A stretch of 64,000 nt of DNA, from positions 124,001 through 188,000 of the forward strand of contig CM034130.1 in NCBI GenBank assembly GCA_019914995.1, in the 5' to 3' direction. Of this stretch, positions 48,063 to 56,406 are shown piece by piece (positions within the stretch are counted from its first letter, which is position 1; every line of letters begins with the position of its first letter). Below the pieces are notes generated by a model that saw only the letters and a program-made list of their open reading frames with translations, had not been told where the DNA came from and searched no databases. This DNA is from Acanthochlamys bracteata. Lineage: Eukaryota; Streptophyta; Magnoliopsida; Pandanales; Velloziaceae. The translations under genes and the position numbers were made by a program.

Positions 48063-48521
48063 TTGCCTGTTTTGATCGTAATTTAGCCCCATATTTGTTG
48101 AATTGCGGTGTTATAGGCCATTGGTTAAATTGATCTACCCAGTCTATATTAAATCCGTAGATCCCAGTTTATCTTAAATCTGTAGATCTTTGTGTTCTAA
48201 TAACGTAGTATATGCTCTATGGTAAGTAACACGGTAGGTTCACTCATGCTTTAAGGTCTGTGTCAGAATTAGAGATGGATGCCTTACTACTCGTTCATGA
48301 TAAGCTTTTTATTGCCTGATTTGATCGTAATTTAACCCCACATTTGTTGAATTGGGGTGATATAGGCAATTGGTCAAATTGATCCTAGTTTATCTTAGAT
48401 ATTTGTGTTCTGATAAAGTAGTATATGTTCTATGGTAATTAACACATAGAGTCACTCATGCTTTAAGGTCTGTGTCAAAATTAGAGATGGATGCCGTACT
48501 ACTTGCTCTTGATAAGCTTTT
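48063..48521. repeat. Tandem duplication of a unit of about 210-250 bp
   Basis: Unit 1 (about 48063-48310) and unit 2 (about 48312-48521) share ttgcctg, ttgatcgtaattta, atttgttgaattg, gtagtatatg and actcatgctttaaggtctgt, then agagatggatgcc and gataagctttt, in the same order. Unit 1 carries an extra internal part in which aaatc(c/t)gtagatc is itself repeated. It lies directly upstream of the left PPR copy, in what would be its promoter or leader intron. Confidence 0.75.
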
Positions 48522-48617
48522 GTTTGCTATATGATGGCATGCAGGATTCTTTAGAAACTCTCACGATCCTGTTCAGGCAGAAGCATAGAAAAAGGGCGTC
48601 TTTTATACAAACCAGAC

Positions 48618-50971
48618 ATGAAGAAAGCTCTTGATCAGACTGTTCGTGAACTGTAAGTGCTGGGTCCCTTGCAACTAACCCTTTGTTTTTTAAACAAGTA
48701 TTTAGCCATACCTGCTGGTGCAATATCCAATTTGTTCACTCTCAACTGCAGAAAGAGGGAAGTAAACAAGAAAGTCCTAAAGGTTCCAAGTTTTGAACAG
48801 AAGGTATGCAGCATTGCCACCACTGCCGCACCCAATTCCGAACCAGCTCCTTCTTCCCTACATTCCTATCTTTCCGTTGCTGCCAATTCCTCGCAAGGTG
48901 GTGGCAGTCGGCGGCAAACGGAAAAATCGAAGCCTCTGGATGAGACGATCTGTTACATGATGTCTCACAGGCCATGGACGACCCGTTTGCAGAACTCTAT
49001 CCGCAATCTGGTTCCCAACTTCGACAATGTCCTCGTTCTCGCTGTTTTACGGCGATCTGGATCTGAAGGACACCCTGATCGCGCAATCTGATTCTTCCGG
49101 TGGGTTGAGAAGACCGGATTCCGTCATGACTCCGACACCTGCCGCGAAGTCATCTCCATTCTGTCCTCTGCATCCATGCTCAACCATGCCCGCTGCATCC
49201 TTCTCGACGAAATGCCTAAACGATCAATTCAACCTGATGAACCCATGATAGTCTCTCTTTTGCAGGCCTATGGCAGAGCACGAATTCCCCAGGAGGTCGT
49301 CAAGCTCTTCCATCGCATGCCGGAACTTGGCGTCTCTCGTTCCTCTGCATCTTACGACGCCTTCTTCATGGCTATACTCCCTTGTGGCCGCATTGCAATG
49401 GCGAAGCGCGTCTTCAATGCTTTGCTTCGTGATGGGGTTCCTCCCACTCTCTCCACCTACAACACACTCATTTGGGGTTTCTGTGTTTCTGCGAAGATGG
49501 ACACAGCCAACCGCTTCTTTGCAGACATGAAGGAAAGAGGAATTTCGCCTGATGTAATCACTTACAACACTTTGCTTAATGGCTGGGTCAAGGCAAAGAA
49601 ACTGGATGAGGCACAGAGGGTGTTTGCTGAAATAACTGGCGCAGGTTTCTTGCCAAATTGTGTCTCTTACAACATTCTGATCAAAGGATATGTCTCTGAA
49701 GGCAAAATTGATGATGGGTTGTGCATATATGCTGATATGGGCGAGAAGGGCATCTTGCCGAGCCCAAGGACTTACTCTTCTCTGCTTCTGGGTCTATGCG
49801 ATGTGAAGGAGAAGGCTGGGGACGCCCGCAAACTCCTTAACGAGATGGCTGACCGCAAAATGACACCCAAATACCAGTCCTTTTTCTTGAGGCTCATCAA
49901 CTGTTTGTGCAAAGCTGGTGATATGGACGGTGCGTTGGATGTCCACAGGACGATGGACAGGTTCAGTATTGTGCTGGATCCATCCCATTATGGTGTCCTG
50001 ATGCAGAGTTTGTGCAAGGTCGGAAAGCAGATGGCTGCTGTTGAACTGATGGATGAGCTTGTCAAGAACAGGACATTGCTACATCCAAAAAGCTTGGCCA
50101 TGGACGCAGCGGCCTACCAACCTATTATTGAGTACCTTTGTGGTCATGATCACACACAGAAAGCCGAAACATTCTTCAGGCAGTTGCTGAAGAAAGGAGT
50201 TGATGATAAGGTTGCATTCAATCATCTAATACGTGGACATGCAAAGGAGGGGAAACCAGAGTCAGCATTCGAGCTTCTTGGAATCATGAAGCGCTGTCGG
50301 ATAGAGACCGAATCTGAGGCCTATGCCCTGCTTGTTGAGAGCTACTTGAAGAAGGGAGAACCAGCAGATGCACGTACAGTGTTGGATTGTATGATCGAGC
50401 AAGGGCACTTGCCTAGCGCCTCACTCTTCAGGTCAGTGATGGTGGCTCTTCTCAATGACGGAAGGGTTCAGACGGCTAGCAGGGTTATGAAGACAATGAT
50501 TGAGAAGGGGTTGAAAGAAAACATGGATATGGCACATAAGATTCTAGAAGCACTTTTCATGAGGGGGGGCATGTCGAGGAAGCCCTTGGTCGCATCAATC
50601 TTATGTTGATGAATGAATGCTGTCCTCAAGTTGACCGCCTTTTGGTTCACCTCTGTGAGAACGGTGATCCTGTTGCAGTTCACAAACTGGCAGACTTCGG
50701 AGTGGACAGAGACTGTGACATTAGTTTCGGGACATATGACAAAGTGCTGCAGACTCTTGATACTGCTGGGAAAACACTCTCAGCATACTCCATACTCTGC
50801 AAGATCAAGGAGAAGGGCCAAGTCGTGAACAAGAAAGGCTGTGAAGTTCTGATCAAGAGACTGAATGCTGAAGGAAATACAAAGCAAGCAGACATTCTTT
50901 CAAGGTTGCTTTCTGGACAACACTCATTGGGCTCCAAGAAGGGCAAGAGAGCTTCAATGGAAGCATTTTAA
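48618..50971 (+). pseudogene. Left copy of the ENTH-PPR gene, inactivated
   Basis: Nearly identical to the intact gene at 56407-58749, with the same first exon (48618-48652), short intron and second exon (from 48752). Two lesions break it. A CGA codon in the intact copy is TGA here (49089-49091), stopping translation at about residue 125. The run gaGGGGGca of the intact copy has seven G here (50563-50569), a +2 frameshift. Several missense changes also separate the copies (for example DTFF versus DAFF). Homology to the right copy begins only about 10 bases before the ATG, so the upstream region is different and the native promoter may be missing. Internal ATGs could allow a truncated PPR protein, but the frameshift would still alter its C-terminus. 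Confidence 0.9.
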
Positions 50972-51420
50972 GTCAATTTTGTATTGTTTCCAAAATTTTC
51001 TTTTTGTATCTTTCTTTAATGAATGCACTAGGGTGCCAGAAATTAATTATTGAATTTTTGATGTTGATAACTAAATCAAAATCACTCTTTTAGAGACTTT
51101 TGTTTATCATAATCAGTCTCAAAATCGCTCTTTTGGTGTTGTTTTGTTTCTCTGCTAGTTTGTTTGGTTGAAAATTTAAACATATTGTGCAATACTCGGA
51201 ACTGGCGTAAGATATCACTAATGCTCATGTCGTGTTGAGAGTTAGCTTGGAACATGTAACATGTACGCCTCTTCAATCCATCATATCCAATTGGAAACAT
51301 CACTTTGAACAAAGGTATTCATCTAAAACAATGATGCATGCAGCTGCTCTAAATAGTACATTTTCCTGCGTGAATATTAAAGCGATCGTCTCCGTCGTCT
51401 GATATGCCAGACTTTGACAA
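50972..51420. other. 3' flank of the left PPR copy, duplicated at 58,750-59,210
   Basis: Collinear with the right copy through gtcaattttgtattgtttcc, ctagggtgccagaaattaa, taatcagtctcaaaatcgct and catcatatccaattggaaac. It contains the probable 3' UTR and then non-coding DNA. Differences are small substitutions and short indels. Confidence 0.7.
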
Positions 51421-51584
51421 TATGAAAAATGTATACCAAAAAAAAACAAACATTAACAGTGGAGGAAGGGAAAAATAATCTATACAGTCAGATCAATATT
51501 GGACTACCATCCTCCTCTCTCTATGATCCTCATGCATCTCGAGCAAAGCATTCTGTCAAGAAAACCACAAACTTGATTCATGTG

Positions 51585-52122
51585 TCGGCTTTGGTAGAAT
51601 GCCTTGATCAAGGAGTGGAACATACTCAAATGCACAACTAAACCATGTTGCAGCATTTCTTCAAGAAGGCTTTTTGCTTATGCATGCTTCTTACACCTGA
51701 CTAATCCACACGGTAGACATGCAACAATCTATCATAACGCCATATGTTTTCACATTTGGTTCTCTGCAACAATTTGAGTGAACCGTAAGATTTTGATCTT
51801 CTCTGCCATACAAAAATACCACGGCAAGGTTGTAGATGTCACAACATTAGCCAAGTCCTCTGCTTCTGAGAATTCTTCTTGCCAAAGGAAGCCTCCCACC
51901 TTTGCAAAGGCTATGAATCAGGATGCTGCAAGTTGGAGTATTTGAACCCTTGCCCTTCTTAAACAGGTCAGTAAAGAGCTTCAGAACTGACATCCACTTT
52001 CCCTTTCACACAGTCTGCTCATCACGGTGTTGCAGTTCACAACATCATCATCCCATTGCAAATCAGCACTCCTCTCTACCTCGACGTAGGCTGTCGAGGA
52101 GTATATTTAAAAGTTACAGATG
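51585..52122 (-). pseudogene. Left copy of a minus-strand PPR relic
   Basis: Homologous to about 59,340-59,941. On the minus strand it retains pieces such as gggcaagggttcaaatactc and the helix-pair sequence found in the right copy, but lacks about 29 bp present there (agcataaacttggcttgcc and following). It has stops and is non-functional. It ends exactly at the junction with the RBM42 fragment. Confidence 0.65.
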
Positions 52123-53012
52123 ATTTTCGATTGTTCTGTGGGGATCTTGGTAACGAAAGTAAATGATGATGTCTTGTCAAAAGCATTTTCAAAATGTCCG
52201 TCCTTCAACAAGGCTAGAGTGAGTATCTGCCAGTGACATCCTATGGATTGCCGTTTCTTCATATTTAGGTGTCCATCGAGTTTTTGGTTCTCTTAGTTGT
52301 GTATCCGAATGTTCTGCGGAGGATTTATTTTATTCATGCCAATTCAACTATTTATTGATGGTATATATTGTCCTACTCGTATAATGAGTCTATGATGAAA
52401 TTTCTTGGTGCTGTGATTTCCATTCCAAATTTGTAAGTTTTTTAGCGTCTTTGTATTGTCCTATGCTCTACAGTGTGTGGCCATGTATTATATTTAACAA
52501 TGGCAATTATACATGTGCCTATAATGATATAGAGGCCTGTCCCTGCCTCCTTAAGAGCATACAGTCATGCATGCTTATTTCATTGATTTGCTCTTCATTA
52601 ATCTTTTCCCAATTTGCAAATTTCAGACTGAAGTTGATCTTTCTACAATTTAGAAATTAGATTGGGTTTTATTTAATAGAATGTGGAACTATGCTATCTA
52701 GGTGATCTGGAACAAGAGGACTGGAAAGGCCAAGGGATATGCTATCTTGCAGCAGCACTGAAAGAAATGAATGGATTATCTTTATACGTACGTGTGATGT
52801 ATTTCTTATATATGTTTTACCAAAATACATTTCCTGAACATAATGGTCGTAGGAAAGTATGTCGGTAACCGTCCTATAAATTTGCGTACTGGAAAGAAAG
52901 GACAGATGTTGAGGCTTTGGAAAAACAAAAGGTAGAACTGAGCTGTTTGTCTTTGCTTTTCTACCTCAAAACCAGTCCCACAAGAGACCTAAACTTCAAA
53001 AGAGGGTGTCAT
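52117..53012 (+). pseudogene. RBM42-type gene fragment (exons 3-6 with introns), broken
   Basis: Copied from the RBM42-type gene (reverse complement of about 43,830-44,800). Exon 3 starts at the fusion (atgattttcgattg) and has an extra A in gaaagtaaatg, a frameshift. Intron 3 is kept with the same gtgagtatctgcc start. Exon 4 (about 52693-52770) has lost about 30 bp covering RNP1 (aagggatatgctat.. in place of the KGYGFVSF codons). Exon 5 (about 52853-52935) and exon 6 (to about 53009) follow, the intron between them shortened. Retained introns show DNA-level copying, not retroposition. Orientation is opposite to the parent. Confidence 0.88.
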
Positions 53013-53455
53013 TATGATGGACTCATTATGAGTTCAATCTTAATAGGAGTAATTGACTACTGAGATATTTGTCAGGGAGATGTTCCACTACAAAGTGATT
53101 TATCTGCTGAGCACATGATATTTGAAGGTATGTCATATACGTGCTTTCTTCATCTTTGTCGATTATTATTTATGGGTTGTCTTGTTTGTTTGTTTGTTTT
53201 TCTTTTGTTGGGCTTGCATCATTTTGTTTTCATTAGTAAAGTGAAAATTTGGCCTTTCTATTGAGTTGTTAACTTCCTGCCTGAGTTTAATTAATATTCC
53301 TTTTCATTTGTTTAAAACTATACGGTTGTAATAGTCTATTGTACTTGAAAGATTACATACATTTTTAGATGCGCCAGCAAAAAAGAGAAAGGATTGAAGT
53401 CAATGTTGAAATTTGAAAATCTTACTACTGTTATTCTTTTTTATTTTTCTGGAAA
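53010..53455 (+). pseudogene. ABCI gene fragment (exon 3 with flanking introns)
   Basis: Matches the reverse complement of about 61,715-62,160 of the ABCI gene: end of intron 2, exon 3 (about 53070-53121, GDVPLQ then SAEHMIFE) and most of intron 3 (ggcctttctattgagttgtt, ttaattaatattccttttca). It abuts the RBM42 fragment on the left. Exons on either side are missing. It covers a different part of the parent than the fragment at 30.97-31.76 kb. Confidence 0.85.
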
Positions 53456-54480
53456 AAATCTTCTTTATTTATTGATCGATCCATATCGAATCACTGTCGG
53501 AGCTTCGGTGATGCTTCTAAAAAAGTTCCTCCTTGATTGCTAAGCCGAACTCTCACTGCGGTGTCCTCGTTCCCTCACTACTTACGTCGTCGAATCAACA
53601 AGGTCCCAATCTCATCATTGACAAAAAAAAAAAAAAAAGATACAAAATCAATCAAATATAGTCAAAAGAAATGGGTTATCGACTGCCACGATCAATGGCA
53701 GGTCAGTAGCTGTGGTTCCGGAGGATATCCGCTTCTACTTCGTGTCTTCTCGTTCTCTTCTCCCAGCTCGCTCTCGCTTCTATTCCTCGACACTTTCGTC
53801 ACACTCTCATCCCCATGCTCCCTACTTTCGGTGCCCATCTTTATTCTTCGATCTATTTATAGAGATCGATCTATTTGTGATTTGTTTATTTTTTCAGCTG
53901 TGATCCTGCTCATGCCTTTGGCGCTAGCCTATTGATCAGGAGATTGCTCGGAATCTTGCCGCCTGCGCTTGCAGTTGTTGTCTTCAATGTTCTATTCGTT
54001 TGGATAGTTTATGTAGGTTCAGTTAGACAAGATACTTGTTTGGTTTTGTTGTGAACTTGCCAACATTGTTTTATATTTGCTGTAAAGTCGGTAAGTGTTG
54101 CTGTACTTGTTGAATACAATATAATAAATTTACGAATATATTTTTTCAATGATAATTGATTATTACATCTTTTGGTAGATTTCTGATACGTACTCTCTTA
54201 TCAAGATTCGAAGCAGAACATGCTTCCATGAGCACAAAACCATTCAATTGACAATCTCTCTAACTTTGTTTGCAAAAACTGATAAGAAATCCAAGGGAAG
54301 ACTTTCATTCTTTCTAAACATATTTGCTAAAAATCCCATTACACAAATGTAAAAGTTATTACAATAATAGTTGAGGTCTACTTCGATACTACAAAAAGCT
54401 TTGCAAAAATAGTTAAAATGTCTATTTCTGCCATTTTCCTCATTATAAATAGCCTTCCATCAATATTCAAACTCTCAAGG
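53456..54480. pseudogene. Unassigned fragment region, with a possible PLAC8-like piece
   Basis: A leader-like stretch (53.5-53.9 kb, with an A-run at about 53624-53639) is followed by ttttttcag and a short frame at about 53935-54000 reading DQEIARNLAACACSCCLQC, reminiscent of the Cys-rich end of plant PLAC8/MCA-type proteins. The frame is preceded by a stop and quickly degenerates. The family suggestion is weak. After about 54.05 kb the sequence is AT-rich with no gene. Confidence 0.3.
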
Positions 54481-54486
54481 TTCTCT

Positions 54487-54614
54487 GTTTGGTTTTCATT
54501 AGCTGCAGCTTCAAATGTCTCTGCAGGCATGAGCTTTGGGGCATTGTCATCATCCTCAGCCTGGGCAGTGGAACGACATACTGATGCCTGCTTCTGGAAC
54601 TGTTCTGCAAGACC
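54487..54614 (-). pseudogene. BTF3 / NAC-beta C-terminal fragment
   Basis: On the minus strand, directly after the oxidoreductase piece, the frame reads GLAEQFQKQ, then AQAEDDDNAPKLMPAETFEA and AANENQTEN. This corresponds to the C-terminus of the nascent polypeptide-associated complex beta subunit (BTF3 type; typical ...LAEQFQKQ...EDDDDVPELVPGETFE). Only about 40 codons are present, with no start and no upstream BTF3 sequence. Confidence 0.75.
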
Positions 54615-54722
54615 CTTCCCTCCATTTTAGTCGTTACAAGAGCAACAAAATCTTCAGTCTTGTAATTTATGAGTACATCTGCACCAAGATGCTTGCAGGC
54701 AATCGCTTTTTCTTCACTTCAT
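54615..54722 (-). pseudogene. Quinone oxidoreductase (zeta-crystallin-like) fragment
   Basis: The minus-strand frame reads SEEKAIACKHLGADVLINY then KTEDFVALV, matching the NADPH-binding region of plant PIG3/zeta-crystallin-type quinone oxidoreductases (usual pattern GADV.INYKTEDF). About 33 codons are present, fused out of frame to the BTF3 fragment near 54615. No other part of the enzyme was found nearby. Confidence 0.75.
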
Positions 54723-55413
54723 GTTAATAGATATCTTAACTTTCATGAATAGGACATGACAGTCTAAAGTGTTGATATACTAAAGCACGAGTTACTTTTC
54801 CGGCCTAGCCGGTAGGCTTAATTACTTTTCTATAAGCACATTGTTATGCTAATATACAAGTGAATCCTTGGGCAAAACAAATATTTCAAAAACATCTATC
54901 TTCTAATTACCATCAACAAAGACATCAACAAATTTTCTGATGATAGAGACAACTTTGCACATAAGTAAGGTCACAAATCAAGGATCCTAGCTGACAGTAA
55001 CTCACGAGAATGCTCCATGCTTCAGTTAGGAAACCAAAATTTCAAAAATGGAAATTGCTACTTTAGCCATGTCCAGGTTGTGGTGCTCAGCAGGCATTAG
55101 GTGTGCATACATGTACTTGCACCAACTTACTGAGAATACAAACATGGAGCAGTTACGACATGATACCAGCTCCAAACTTGAGATTTCTTCTCCCTTTTTT
55201 ATGACATTTTGAGAAATTAAACTAGCTTCAATTGAGGTAGCAATAAGTAAGTGGTTCGAACTTATACTATAAAGTAACGTAAAGCACCTTTGACAAAGAT
55301 AATAATATCTACTCTAAAGGCTATCAAAAGTAAGAAAAGTCGCAACCTTTTTGTTTTCAGCAATTACGCCAAAGATGAAGGCCAATGCTCCCGATGTTGA
55401 AGTAATAAGAGCA
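54723..55413. other. Spacer between chimeric fragments, with an unidentified piece
   Basis: Mostly AT-rich. At about 55355-55413, minus strand, directly after the RPL13 piece, a frame reads LITSTSGALAFIFGVIAENKK, which looks like a membrane segment (faintly like DUF1218 proteins). Its origin was not settled. Confidence 0.3.
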
Positions 55414-55488
55414 ATTCTGCCAGTGCTTCTTAAAATGCCCATTAGGAATAACATTGTTATGCTTCACACCATCTTGCCCAACTGGAAA
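55414..55488 (-). pseudogene. Ribosomal protein L13 (eL13) 5' fragment
   Basis: On the minus strand, after a tttccag acceptor-like site, the sequence encodes the start of cytosolic ribosomal protein L13: MV, then KHNNVIPNGHFKKHWQN. A 2-base insertion (atggtgtgaagc for atggtgaagc) shifts the frame right after the start codon. After HWQN the match ends abruptly and foreign sequence follows. It is a short captured first-exon piece. Confidence 0.8.
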
Positions 55489-56406
55489 CAAACCAACGAT
55501 ACAAAAATGAGTTATAATAGCATTAAACTCATATACTATGAATGGCCAGACCAACTACAACAAGGAAACACTGCAGAAAATGACGCTTTTATGTGGATCC
55601 TAGACAGCTGTATGACAACAACCGCATAACAAAATTCTAAAGAACAAACCAAATCATCCAATGTTCTAAAAGAAATCTACATAACAATTACAGAAATGCT
55701 ACTAAATCCCAAATTTGTTCTACCACCTTAACCGAGAGCATCTTACCTATTAAATACATAGGGAAAAAAAATTATAACACAAAAATTGAACAATCTTCTA
55801 ACAATATTAACGAAAAAAAGAGTTCAGATTGATATTAATAGGAAAAAAAATTCATAGCACACAAAAGTTGAACAATCCCACAAATTCCTTCTGGCCCATT
55901 ACCTCGAGATGGAATCGACAGCGGCGGGAGGAGCACCAATGAGCGACGGATTAGAGTTCAGATTGATAGAAAGATCTGACGAGCTCGATCTGGCGTCGGG
56001 GAAGATAACGTGAGCAGATCGTGGTCAGGATAACAGGAAGGAGAAGGAAAAGAGAAAGATCGGCGTCGGGCAAGTAAATCGCCGCTTCAGGAGAGCGAGG
56101 CGAGTGGGTGCGTGCGAGAGAGAACGAGAGAAATGAAGAGCTGCTTCGGGTGGGTTGGGCTATATCAACGCTTGTAATTTCGTAAACTTGGATGGACACA
56201 TATGTCATTGGTAAAGCCGCCGCGCAGCTTTATAATTCATTTTTTTTTTCGAAGGATTTACGCAAAATACCTAGGGTTATTCTCCAAATCTCTCCGACGG
56301 CTCTCTCCCTCTGGTTCTTAGTTCTTCCCGCTGTCTTCTCCATCTCTCTCTATTCTCTCGGCAGCAGAAACAACGACAACAACTCTAGAGAAGACAGAAA
56401 CCAGAC
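55489..56406. other. Spacer and promoter/5' UTR of the intact ENTH-PPR gene
   Basis: To about 55.9 kb this is A-rich spacer with a partial local repeat (agttcagattgatattaata). About 55.9-56.16 kb is GC-richer; on the minus strand it could be a leader of the fragment chimera (donor-like ctcgag|gtaatg at about 55904). About 56.2-56.4 kb is pyrimidine-rich with a CT-rich leader ending gacagaaaccagac before the ATG, a typical plant 5' UTR. This leader is not shared with the left copy. Confidence 0.45.

Noticed and set aside
55900-56010. Small + strand frame starting MESTAAGGAPMSDG
   Set aside because: Only 34 codons, no continuation; more likely the leader of a minus-strand transcript.
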